Shown: positions 53,731 to 62,937 of the stretch, one piece after another
How the letters are laid out: each line of letters opens with the position of its first letter
Numbering within the stretch: position 1 is the stretch's first letter
Source of the DNA: Puccinellia tenuiflora
Taxonomy: Eukaryota; Streptophyta; Magnoliopsida; Poales; Poaceae
Direction of reading: 5' to 3'
Assembly (NCBI GenBank): GCA_012064385.1
Contig: QRDG01001831.1
Span: 1,160,126 to 1,224,125, forward strand
Length of the DNA stretch: 64,000 bases
Notes under the pieces: generated by a model
Seen by the model: the letters and a program-made list of their open reading frames with translations, nothing else
What the model was told of the DNA's origin: nothing
Databases searched by the model: none
Position numbers and translations under genes: made by a program

Positions 53731-56700
53731 TGCACAGCTCAGCCGAGCGAAGCGTCCACGCCCAGTACGCCAAGCAACAATCGCCGCGTTGCTGCTTCGT
53801 CTTCTTGCACGCACGCAAACACCAGAAACTGCCACTGCCATTGCTTCGCCCCCGTCTAAATAAGGCACCCATTCGACTCCCTCTTGCTCTCCTCTTCCAT
53901 CTCACGTCGCACTGCTATTCATCTTCCAAAGGCAACATCAATTCACGTATGAAACTGCCGCCACTGTGCATTACTCGATCGGGCAGTGAAATCCTGATTC
54001 TTTCACACTCCCTGCACTATATCAAGCACCCGGGTCGCCTCCTAGCTCTCCCTTTCCATCTTCCACCACCACCCGAGCCATAGGCTCGCACCACAATCCA
54101 TTCTCGCCGGAGCTCCGCCTTGGGGCGGCGCTCGCGTTCCCAGCAGCTCCGACCACGAGAGGTCGAGCTGCTGCGCCACCAAGACCGCGCGGAGGAGAAG
54201 GACGGACCCAGGAACCAGAAGGTCTAGCTGCTGATCATCCAGGACGCACGACGCCATTCTTCCAGCTCGGTTCATCAACTTCCCAGGACGATTTCAGCGA
54301 GCTTGGTGAGAACCACCGCACGTCCTTTGGCACACACGTTATTCCTAGTATTAGGTACCTCCTAGACATAGTTTCCATGCTTAGAGTTTCTTTTAGACGC
54401 ACGCACCACGTCCAGGTCATGAACCGAATACCATCTGGTGGCATTAGGTCCTAGCCTTTGTTCCACACGTTGTTTGATCTCGTGACGAACATGCAAAGTA
54501 TGCCATACCATCATAGCAGCCCAGCCATAGGGTTAGATATCGAATATTATCTATGATATTTTACGAAATTACTTTAAAAGCATGTATGCATTCAACTCAA
54601 ATTCAATAGTACTTGAATTTGATGCATTAGTTTGAGCATGTAGATTTATTCCTGTTATTCCTATATGCCTAGAGTACTGTTTGCTTGTATTCTACTTTGT
54701 AGGATTTGTCTAGCTTGGCCGTAGCATGAGTATGTGCTTAGAGATGCCATGTTTAGCCTTTGATTGAATTAGTATAATTTATTTATACTTTATTGATATG
54801 ATTAGCTACTGTTTTGGATAGTTTGCTTACTGCTGGTTGAATCATCCATGTTGTTCCTACTTTTTATTTAGTGTTTATCATGCTAGAGAAATGGTAGTCC
54901 TTGTCTTATCTCATGTTTGATTGCCTTCTAGAGTAGATGCTTACTTATAGGTTAATTACTTGGTGTGCATCTTTGCTAGATGTTACCTTAATTCCATGTT
55001 ATTATTCTTTTTGTCTTATTTAGTTCTTCTTGTGTTAATCTTGCTAGCATGGTTGTATCTTAATATTTGTATGTAGCCTATGAATTGTTTGTGCATTGCA
55101 TATTAGAACTATGCCACTATATATTGGCTACACATATATATTTTATAAAAGGGTTTTGTTAGACAAAATGTATCGCTTACCATGCCTTAGTTAACCCCAG
55201 TCCCAAGCACGCCTTTTCGTTCTCCTTTTTCGCTAGGTGTTATGTCGAATGGCCAACACACTCTTTATTTGAATCTTATTCGTGTGTTTATTCGGACTTG
55301 GTATTTATTCGTGTTCCTTGTTATGACGAGTAGGGAGTGACGGGTTTGAGGAGAACCACGACTATGAGGAAGATCACCACCAGGACAACGAAGGCATGCC
55401 CCCTCTCATGTTTTATCCTATGTTTTTAAAAAGAGCATTATTTATTGTTTTACAATTATGCATGCTATTTTATTCAAGTTACTGGCGTGTCACCCGACAC
55501 ACGAGCCTGATCCACTTGTCGCCTTATACTTGATACCCTGAGTGGAATTTATATAGTAATCCTGTAGAGTAGAAATGCTTAGCCATGCTCAATAATCATT
55601 AGGATATCTTTATTTTTGCCTCTTCGGAGGAATTGGTTGACCCTTGGGTCACAAGCACCCCTTTGAACTTGTTGAGCTCATTGAGCTAGGATGATTAGCC
55701 ATTGTTGCTTCCTCTACTCTCTCTTCTACTCTGGTTGAAACTTACCATCTAAACATGGTGCGGGCGACTGCTGGATCAACTATTGAAGGAGCGATTGGCT
55801 GCCATTCACAAGCTGAAGGGGGCAATCCGTCGTCCGTGCCGCATAAGGGCCTAATAAGTCTTGGATTCGAAGATTGTGACTACCGGTACGACCACATGCT
55901 ATATGGGCTCTGGCTTGGTTAAGTAAGTGAGTCAGCCTTTGGTGTCGATGTCGCCGTACCGCAAATGAGGTGTCTGCCTACGGGAGAACCTTCGGCACAG
56001 ATGGGGGGACCGGTTTGGGGACATACTCTCAGTTCCGGCGCCAGACCCGGTGGGCATGTCACATCTTTGGGGGATCTAGCTGAAAAACCTCGTCACGAAC
56101 TCCCTATTGCTATGCTAGCGACGGCTGGTTGTAATTAGGCGAGTTTGTGACATGTGGGGAAAGTGTACCACCTCTGCAGAGTGTATAACTATTCGAATAG
56201 CCGTGTCCACGGTCATGGACGACACATGAATCTTTCTTGACATACGGGAACCTGTTTGCTACTTCCCTCTTTGCCTCTATCCTGAAATCCTTTGGAGAAC
56301 GTGAGGTGTCGAGGACACTCACTTTGATGAAACACTACATTGAACACAAAACATCGTTTTCGTCTAAAATGTGTTTTATCAAAACTATTGTATATTGCAA
56401 TAAAATTGGCTTTTATGCAAAAGAACCATACAGCCCTTTGAAGCCACATGTAGCTATTATAGGTCTTGCATGGGGGGCATGTTGAGTACGTTATGTACTC
56501 ATGGCATTACTTTGTTGATTATTCAGAGTACTATGAAGAAGGAGACAACTACGACTACTACGACGACGCTGAGGAGTGAGGCCTCGTGGACTACATCGAC
56601 TGCCTGTGGCTGAGATGGAGTCACTTCGCTTTTATATTTCCGCTGAGCTCTCTGGTTGTAATAAAATGTCACAAGACAGTGTACTTTGTGGCTATTCAAA

Positions 56701-56821
56701 CTTTGTAATAAAATACTTTTGAACGTTCTGCAATGATATTCATTTCGCTGTGTTGTCAACATTGATCTTGGGATTGACATGATTACACAGGGGGTCTGGA
56801 AGTAAAATTCCGGTCCTCACA
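53731..56821 (+). repeat. 5' LTR of the Tekay-like element (truncated/mosaic)
   Basis: Homology with the 3' LTR begins abruptly at AACTGCACAGCTCAGCCGAG (53,731; matched at ~63,535) and includes a TATA-like GTCTAAATAAGGC (~53,857). About 54,064-54,280 is essentially identical to the last ~190 bp of the window. The LTR ends CGGTCCTCACA at 56,821, five bases before the PBS. The first ~600 bp of the 3' LTR has no counterpart here, and a block near 53,905-54,010 is unrelated to the corresponding 3' LTR block. The LTR is over 3 kb, long for its class but seen in grass Tekay elements. Confidence 0.75.
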
Positions 56822-56825
56822 GAAG

Positions 56826-56838
56826 TGGTATCAGAGCC
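56826..56838 (+). promoter_or_regulatory. primer-binding site (tRNA-Met)
   Basis: TGGTATCAGAGCC lies 4 bp after the LTR end and matches the initiator-tRNA-Met complement used by many plant LTR elements. Confidence 0.9.
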
Positions 56839-56900
56839 GACGTCGACCTAGTCACGTGGCCTTAGTTAGAATGGAAAGCCTTAGTGCTCGTATGTTTAAA

Positions 56901-56901
<1 letters not shown>

Positions 56902-56974
<73 letters not shown>
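56902..56974 (+). repeat. (TA)n microsatellite, ~73 bp
   Basis: An uninterrupted TA run in the retrotransposon leader between PBS and the first ORF. The length may be uncertain in assembly. Confidence 0.95.
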
Positions 56975-56978
<4 letters not shown>

Positions 56979-57070
56979 CAAAAAAAAAATAGTATCTTGT
57001 ATTGTCGTTTGTTACTTCTAATATTTACAAGATTTTTGTCACTAATTTTTTTTTATTCAAATGTGCGTAG

Positions 57071-58066
57071 ATGGCTGTCCCTTCGTCACGTCGGATCGAG
57101 GAGTTTGGAAACCTTGGACAGCAGTTTCGGGACATGTTGACGAGGTTGGGCTATGACCGCGACCCGGAAGCGACTGGACACACAATCCGCACAATGTGGA
57201 ATGAGGAGATTGTCCGAGTTACTCTCGTTGTGTACCCCAACCTGACACGACGCGGACACGGCGCAGGAACCCGAGGACACCAGTTTAGTGCTGATGGAGA
57301 GGACTTTGAAGATGCTACCATCCGAGCTATCCATCGGGCAATGCAAGAGATGGCGGGTACTTACCATGCTGAACTACGTTACACACCCTTCCGCTACTTC
57401 GCTTTTAGAGATGACGGAGGAGTGCTCCGGCAGGACATGAGGTACCGGGAAGAGCGTGACCCCACTCTCGTCCGCATGGCGTCGCTCAATTTCGGACTAG
57501 AACATCACTTGGTCACCACTACAGCCATGTTGGAGGATGCCCGTCACCTATACCATCACTACCAGGAGCGTGTTGAGCATCTTGAAGAGAGACTGGTCGA
57601 AGCTAACACCACTTTAGCTGCTGTTAATGCTGCACGTGAAGCTGCCGAGACTGCCGCAGAGGAGGCCATCACCGCCGCGCACGTCGCCAACGCGACTACA
57701 CAGGCTATGATCATGGGAGAAGGACAAGAAGAGGTTCCGCAGGACCCGGCGCCTCATGCACCGCGACGGAGGATGATGTACCATGGACGTCTGCGCGTCA
57801 CCGCGAAGAAGAAATGTCATCGAGTGAAGAAGCGTCGCCTTACACCGCGAGCAATCGCGCCGCCACTGCCGCTTGCTCTTCCGGCACCGTCGTCAGTACA
57901 AGATGAGCAGGCTGACAATTCCGAGGAGGAGACTGACCCAGAGGAGAGGATCCCTGCAACCCCAGAAGAAGAAGACGCAGCTGAATCTCGCTCCGAGCTG
58001 CACTTTGTTCCAGCACCTGCACACCCGTACGCAGGTCCAGAGCAGTTCGGATATCTGGACGAGTAG
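57071..58066 (+). CDS. extra ORF upstream of gag in the Tekay-like element, unknown function
   Basis: 331 codons from ATG to stop, with no frame break. An acceptor-like GTGCGTAG abuts the ATG. The N-terminal half is globular (HTIRTMWNEEIVRVTLVVYP, then DATIRAIHRAMQEMAGTYHA and YTPFRYFAF). Residues ~155-215 form a probable coiled coil (LEERLVEANTTLAAVNAA). A basic patch (KKKCHRVKKRR) and an acidic/proline C-terminus follow. It is neither gag, envelope nor chromodomain by any motif I can see. Its openness in an otherwise frameshifted element suggests a recent insertion, selection, or both. I do not recognise the family. Confidence 0.7.
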   Translation: MAVPSSRRIEEFGNLGQQFRDMLTRLGYDRDPEATGHTIRTMWNEEIVRVTLVVYPNLTRRGHGAGTRGHQFSADGEDFEDATIRAIHRAMQEMAGTYHAELRYTPFRYFAFRDDGGVLRQDMRYREERDPTLVRMASLNFGLEHHLVTTTAMLEDARHLYHHYQERVEHLEERLVEANTTLAAVNAAREAAETAAEEAITAAHVANATTQAMIMGEGQEEVPQDPAPHAPRRRMMYHGRLRVTAKKKCHRVKKRRLTPRAIAPPLPLALPAPSSVQDEQADNSEEETDPEERIPATPEEEDAAESRSELHFVPAPAHPYAGPEQFGYLDE

Positions 58067-58352
58067 TATCCTGTAGTGAACCATGAGAGTGCCCTTTTAT
58101 TTCAATAATTATGTGAGCAAACGTTAGTTATTTTTTTCCTATATTGCTTGTGTCTAGTAGTAGACTATACCGATCCATGCATGTGGTATAGCTACTGCTT
58201 TGTTTTGAACCTACGTGTGTGGGCTTTTTATGAATATTTTCCTTTGAATTTTTTTTTCTTATGATTCAGTTTTTTTTTTCTAGTTGCTTGTTGGGTTTTT
58301 GGGATTAGTTTAATTTTCCCTCTCGTCTATTCTAACCTTGAGCGACAACAGG

Positions 58353-58760
58353 ATGAACGGAAACCGTGGTCGTGGTCGCGGAGGACGTGGACGTGGTGGT
58401 CGTGGTCGCGGCCGCGGACCAGCGTTTGAAGAGAACTTTGTGGAGGGCGAAGTTCATGACACGGACACTGATTCTGAGAATGAAGATGTGCCGCCACCAC
58501 CGCCGCCACCTGACATGGCGCAATTGATGTTTATGCAGACGCAACTACTACAACAACTTGCTGCCAACCTCGCCAATCAGAACCAAAACCAAAATCCGAA
58601 TCAAAACCAGCCTCCACCACAGTCTAAGTTAGCTGAGTTCATGAGGACGAAGCCACCTACCTTTGCAGGATCGGCTGACCCGTTAGAGGCAGATGATTGG
58701 CTGAAGGACATCCGCCGGAAGCTCAATTTGGTCAATGTCAATGCGCAGGATCCGTGTGAA
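58353..58760 (+). pseudogene. gag N-terminal part, broken by a frameshift
   Basis: From ATG 58,353 the frame encodes an RGRGG-rich start, an acidic stretch, PPPPPPPDMAQLMF, an Asn/Gln-rich run and the capsid start (KPPTFAGSADPLEADDWL). Near 58,745-58,760 the capsid sequence continues in the +1 frame (VKFAAHQLTGVAGDWW), consistent with a 1-nt insertion or 2-nt loss. In the original frame it stops at 58,817. The break is mid-capsid, where programmed frameshifting is not expected, so it is a mutation or sequencing error. Confidence 0.85.
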
Positions 58761-61700
58761 GTTTGCGGCGCATCAACTCACAGGTGTGGCCGGAGATTGG
58801 TGGGAGAACTATTGTGAGGCGCATGATGACGCCGAGGGAATCGACTGGAATGAGTTCTCGGAAGCTTTCCGCACTGCACACATTCCCCATGGTCTCATGG
58901 AGCTAAAGAGGGATGAATTTCGAGCTCTCACTCAAGGAAAGATGTCAGTTTCTGAATATTGGGATCGTTTTACCCAGCTATCTCGCTATGGGAAAGCAGA
59001 CATTCCTACTGAGGCAGACAAGACTGCTAGGTTTCTGAGGGGACTTAATCCAGGTTTGAAGGATAGGTTGGTCTCACATGACTTTCCAACTTTCCAGAGC
59101 CTAGTCAACAAGGCAATCCTACAGGAGAATTCCAAGAGAGAGCTTGAGGAGCACCGCAAGCGCAAAGCACCACAGGGTCACCATGGAGCAGGAAGCTCGC
59201 GCCAGAAGGGCAATAACCACCCAGGTTACCGTGGAGCAATCGCCAAACCAACAAAGCCAAACAACAATTCTCAGTACAATGCCTATCGTACTCCAAGAGC
59301 AGAGGTCGGGGGAAATCATGCGAATACAGCTGGGAAGGGATGTTACAGTTGTGGTGCAGAAGGTCACTTTGCTGCTGCATGTCCTACCAAGAAGAATACA
59401 GGGCCAACACCAGTGAAGTTTAGCTTGGGCTCCGCAGCTAAGACACCGGCAGCAGGACGTGGGCGAGGCATACTGCCTACACCAGGACATGCGCCCAATG
59501 CATCAGGACAGCCAGGACATGGTCGAGTTAACCATGTCACAGCTGAGCAAGCTCAAGAGGCTTCAGACGTTGTTCTTGGTATGTTCCCAATCAACTCATG
59601 TTATGGTTCAGTACTTTTTGATTCTGGAGCTTCCCATTCATTTGTTTCCAAGCAATTTGCCGAAAAACATCATTTGAAAACTGAGGGTATGAGTCGGGCT
59701 ATGGCAATAAAATCACCTGGTGGAGTCCTTAGGACAGGTTTAAGATGCCCTAAGGTGATCATATCGATCGAAGGGGTGGAGTTCCTAGCAAATCTCATTG
59801 TGATAGACTCCAAAGGTTTGGATGTTATTCTTGGCATGAACTGGTTAGGAAAACACAAAGCTATGATAGATTGTGCCCTTAGAGCGGTATCGTTAACACG
59901 TGATGATGGAACGGTGGTGGATTTCAAGCCTAAGTTAGCACCCCAAACTGCAACAGATAGCCTTTTGAACAGCTTGAAGGAGATGGATGTGTTAGATGTT
60001 CGAGTGGTTAAGGAATACACCGACGTTTTTCCAGAAGAGTTGCCAGGCCTACCACCGGACCGTGAGATAGAGTTTGCCATTGAGTTAGTACCAGGCACCG
60101 CTCCTATCGCAAAGAGACCTTATAGAATGCCAGCAAATGAACTAGCGGAGATGAAGAAGCAAATCCAAGATCTCTTAGAGAAGGGATATGTTAGACCGAG
60201 CACCTCACCTTGGGGAGCACCGGTATTGTTTGTGAAGAAGAAGGATGGTACCATGCGTATGTGTGTGGATTACCGTGCCCTAAATGAAGTAACCATCAAA
60301 AACAAATACCCATTGCCACGGATTGATGATTTATTTGATCAATTGAAGGGAGCCTCTGTCTTCTCAAAGATAGATCTCAGGTCAGGGTACCATCAGTTGA
60401 AGATTCGACCACAAGATGTACCTAAGACGGCATTTGTCACTCGGTATGGTTTGTATGAATTTCTTGTGATGTCATTCGGACTCACAAACGCCCCAGCCTA
60501 CTTCATGAATCTCATGAACAAAGTGTTTATGGATTGTCTAGACAAATTCGTTGTGGTATTCATTGATGACGTGTTGATTTACTCTCGTAATGAGGAGGAT
60601 CATGAGAAACATCTTCGGATCGTTTTGGACAGGCTTAGGGAACATCAACTCTATGCCAAGTTTAGTAAGTGTGAGTTTTGGTTGAAGAAAGTGGACTTCC
60701 TTGGTCATGTCATCTCAGCTGAAGGAGTAGCAGTGGATCCAGCTAAAGTAGAGGCAGTGCTCAACTGGAAACAACCAAAGAATGTGTCAGAGATACGTAG
60801 TTTCCTCGGACTTGCGGGATACTATCGCCGCTTCATAGAAGATTTTTCAAGAATCGCAAGACCGATGACACAGTTGATCAAGAAGGAAAACAAGTTTGAG
60901 TGGACACCAGCGTGTGAAATCAGTTTTCAAGAGCTCAAGAAGAAATTAACGTCTGCTCCAGTGTTAATATTGCCCGATATTCGGAAGGATTTTGAAGTTT
61001 ATTGTGATGCTTCTAAACAAGGATTGGGTTGTGTACTCATGCAACAAGGCCAAGTGGTGGCATATGCATCGAGACAATTACGCTCCCATGAAGTGAATTA
61101 TCCGACACATGATTTAGAGTTGGCTGCAGTGGTACATGCCTTGAAGATGTGGAGGCACTACCTTATTGGTAATCGTTGTGAGATATACACCGACCATAAG
61201 AGCTTGAAATATATTTTTACCCAACCGGACTTAAACCTCAGACAAAGGAGATGGCTGGAGTTGATCAAGGACTACAATATTGGTGTAAATTACCACCCTG
61301 GTAAAGCTAATGTTGTAGCTGATGCATTGAGCAGAAAGGTTTACTGCAATAACCTAATGATTCAGGAATCTCAACCTGAGCTGCATGAGGAATTTAGGAA
61401 GTTAAACCTGAATGTGAGCCTAGTTGAAAATGAGGATGTGCTAGAAGTAAAGTTTACTCTAGAGGATCAAGTCAGAGAAGCTCAGAAAAAGGACAAGGGA
61501 ATTGAAGAGATCCGAGAGAAGATCAAGTTAGGAGAAGCACTTGAATACAAGGAGGATGAAAAGGGAAACATTTGGTTTCGAGATCGTTTGTTAGTACCAG
61601 ACCAAAAGGAACTTAAGGATTCAATAATGAAGGAGGCACACGAATCAGCATACTCTATTCACCCAGGAAGTACAAAGATGTACCACGATCTTCGAGAAAG

Positions 61701-62895
61701 TTTCTGGTGGTCTAGCATGAAGCGGGAAATTGCCGAGTTCGTATCACGATGTGATGTATGCCGAAGGGTCAAGGCGGAGCATCAGAAGCCTGCAGGACTG
61801 CTTCAACCACTCAAGGTCCCCGAGTGGAAATGGGAAGAAATCGGTATGGACTTCATCACTGGACTTCCCAAGACATCGTCGGGATATGATTCTATTTGGG
61901 TCATTGTGGACCGATTGTCCAAGTCAGCTCATTTTATCCCAGTAAAGACTTCTTATAATGGGGAGAAACTAGCCGAGTTATATATGGCCAGAATTGTTTG
62001 CCTACATGGGGTTCCCAAAAAGATTGTGTCTGATCGAGGTACTCAATTCACCTCAAGGTTCTGGAAGAAGGTACATGAGGTTCTCGGCACAGAATTGAAT
62101 TTTAGTACCGCGTACCATCCACAGACCGATGGACAAACTGAGCGAGTGAATCAGGTATTGGAAGACATGCTTCGGGCATGTGCATTGACTTGCAAGCGCA
62201 CTTGGGACAAGAGTTTGCCGTATGCCGAGTTCTCTTACAACAATAGCTATCAGGCAAGTTTGCAGATGTCTCCATTTGAAGCCTTATATGGACGGAAGTG
62301 TCGTACCCCGCTAAACTGGCATGAGGTTGGGGAGAACCAAGTGTTTGGACCCGACACACTAGAGGAGGCCGATAAGCAAGTGAAGATGATTCAAGAAAGG
62401 CTGCGAGCTGCCCAATCTAGGCAGAAGGTCTATGCTGATAGACGTCGTCATGATTTATCTTTCAAGAAAGGTGATGATGTGTACTTGAAGGTGTCCCCAC
62501 TTCGCGGAATGCGACGTTTTGGAATCAAGGGCAAGTTGGCACCCCGGTACATTGGCCCCTTTGCGATCACTGCTCGACGTGGGGAAGTTGCTTATGAGTT
62601 GGCACTACCTGAGAAGCTGTCAAAGGTGCATAATGTATTCCATGTGTCTCAGCTGAAGAAATGTTTCGATAAGCCAGAGGAAGAGGCTCGGAAAACCTCT
62701 TTGGATGTCATAGAAGTTCAAGACGACTTGACTTATGAAGAATACCCAGTTAAAATTCTTGATGAGAAGATAAGGACAACTAGGAGAAATGTGATCAAGT
62801 TCTGCAAAGTTCAATGGAGTAACCATAGCGAGGAGGAAGCAACATGGGAACGTGAAGATGCTCTTCGTGAGGAGTTTCCCAATCTTTTCTCTTAG
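58735..62895 (+). CDS. gag-pol polyprotein of the Tekay-like element (after the gag frameshift)
   Basis: An open frame of 1,386 codons. Approximate residues: rest of capsid (10-190), zinc knuckle CYSCGAEGHFAAAC (203-216), protease LFDSGASHSFVS (~294), RT (~455-640; catalytic VFIDDVLIYS ~608), RNase H (~750-870; CDASKQGLGC, TDHKSLKYI), integrase zinc region (~975-1020; CDVCRRVK), integrase DDE (D in GMDFITGLP ~1038, D in SDRGTQF ~1098, E in GQTERVNQ ~1134) and a C-terminal chromodomain-like segment (~1330-1386; KVQWSNHSEEEATWE). RT and chromodomain features fit the Tekay/Del chromovirus clade. There are no internal stops. The true start lies upstream in the gag frame. Confidence 0.93.
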   Translation: MSMRRIRVKFAAHQLTGVAGDWWENYCEAHDDAEGIDWNEFSEAFRTAHIPHGLMELKRDEFRALTQGKMSVSEYWDRFTQLSRYGKADIPTEADKTARFLRGLNPGLKDRLVSHDFPTFQSLVNKAILQENSKRELEEHRKRKAPQGHHGAGSSRQKGNNHPGYRGAIAKPTKPNNNSQYNAYRTPRAEVGGNHANTAGKGCYSCGAEGHFAAACPTKKNTGPTPVKFSLGSAAKTPAAGRGRGILPTPGHAPNASGQPGHGRVNHVTAEQAQEASDVVLGMFPINSCYGSVLFDSGASHSFVSKQFAEKHHLKTEGMSRAMAIKSPGGVLRTGLRCPKVIISIEGVEFLANLIVIDSKGLDVILGMNWLGKHKAMIDCALRAVSLTRDDGTVVDFKPKLAPQTATDSLLNSLKEMDVLDVRVVKEYTDVFPEELPGLPPDREIEFAIELVPGTAPIAKRPYRMPANELAEMKKQIQDLLEKGYVRPSTSPWGAPVLFVKKKDGTMRMCVDYRALNEVTIKNKYPLPRIDDLFDQLKGASVFSKIDLRSGYHQLKIRPQDVPKTAFVTRYGLYEFLVMSFGLTNAPAYFMNLMNKVFMDCLDKFVVVFIDDVLIYSRNEEDHEKHLRIVLDRLREHQLYAKFSKCEFWLKKVDFLGHVISAEGVAVDPAKVEAVLNWKQPKNVSEIRSFLGLAGYYRRFIEDFSRIARPMTQLIKKENKFEWTPACEISFQELKKKLTSAPVLILPDIRKDFEVYCDASKQGLGCVLMQQGQVVAYASRQLRSHEVNYPTHDLELAAVVHALKMWRHYLIGNRCEIYTDHKSLKYIFTQPDLNLRQRRWLELIKDYNIGVNYHPGKANVVADALSRKVYCNNLMIQESQPELHEEFRKLNLNVSLVENEDVLEVKFTLEDQVREAQKKDKGIEEIREKIKLGEALEYKEDEKGNIWFRDRLLVPDQKELKDSIMKEAHESAYSIHPGSTKMYHDLRESFWWSSMKREIAEFVSRCDVCRRVKAEHQKPAGLLQPLKVPEWKWEEIGMDFITGLPKTSSGYDSIWVIVDRLSKSAHFIPVKTSYNGEKLAELYMARIVCLHGVPKKIVSDRGTQFTSRFWKKVHEVLGTELNFSTAYHPQTDGQTERVNQVLEDMLRACALTCKRTWDKSLPYAEFSYNNSYQASLQMSPFEALYGRKCRTPLNWHEVGENQVFGPDTLEEADKQVKMIQERLRAAQSRQKVYADRRRHDLSFKKGDDVYLKVSPLRGMRRFGIKGKLAPRYIGPFAITARRGEVAYELALPEKLSKVHNVFHVSQLKKCFDKPEEEARKTSLDVIEVQDDLTYEEYPVKILDEKIRTTRRNVIKFCKVQWSNHSEEEATWEREDALREEFPNLFS

Positions 62896-62937
62896 GCCGA
62901 ATCTCGGGGTCGAGATTCCTTTTAAGGTGGGTAGAGT
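62896..62937 (+). promoter_or_regulatory. 3' leader with polypurine-like tract
   Basis: The 42 bp between the pol stop and the 3' LTR contain GGTGGGTAGAG immediately before the LTR start TGTAACATCC. This is the expected position for plus-strand priming. Confidence 0.6.

Noticed and set aside
53117..53863. 248-codon GC-rich ORF with overlapping ORFs on the other strand
   Set aside because: It crosses the LTR homology boundary at 53,731, is Arg/Gly-rich in one frame and Pro/Ser-rich in the other, and has no domain.
56826..56838. Possible tRNA gene because of the match to initiator tRNA
   Set aside because: Only the ~13-nt complement to the tRNA 3' end is present, at the position of a primer-binding site. 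No cloverleaf is present.
58735..58820. Programmed frameshift between gag and pol
   Set aside because: The frame change lies inside the capsid sequence and not at a gag-pol junction, and no slippery site is evident. A mutation or sequencing error is simpler.
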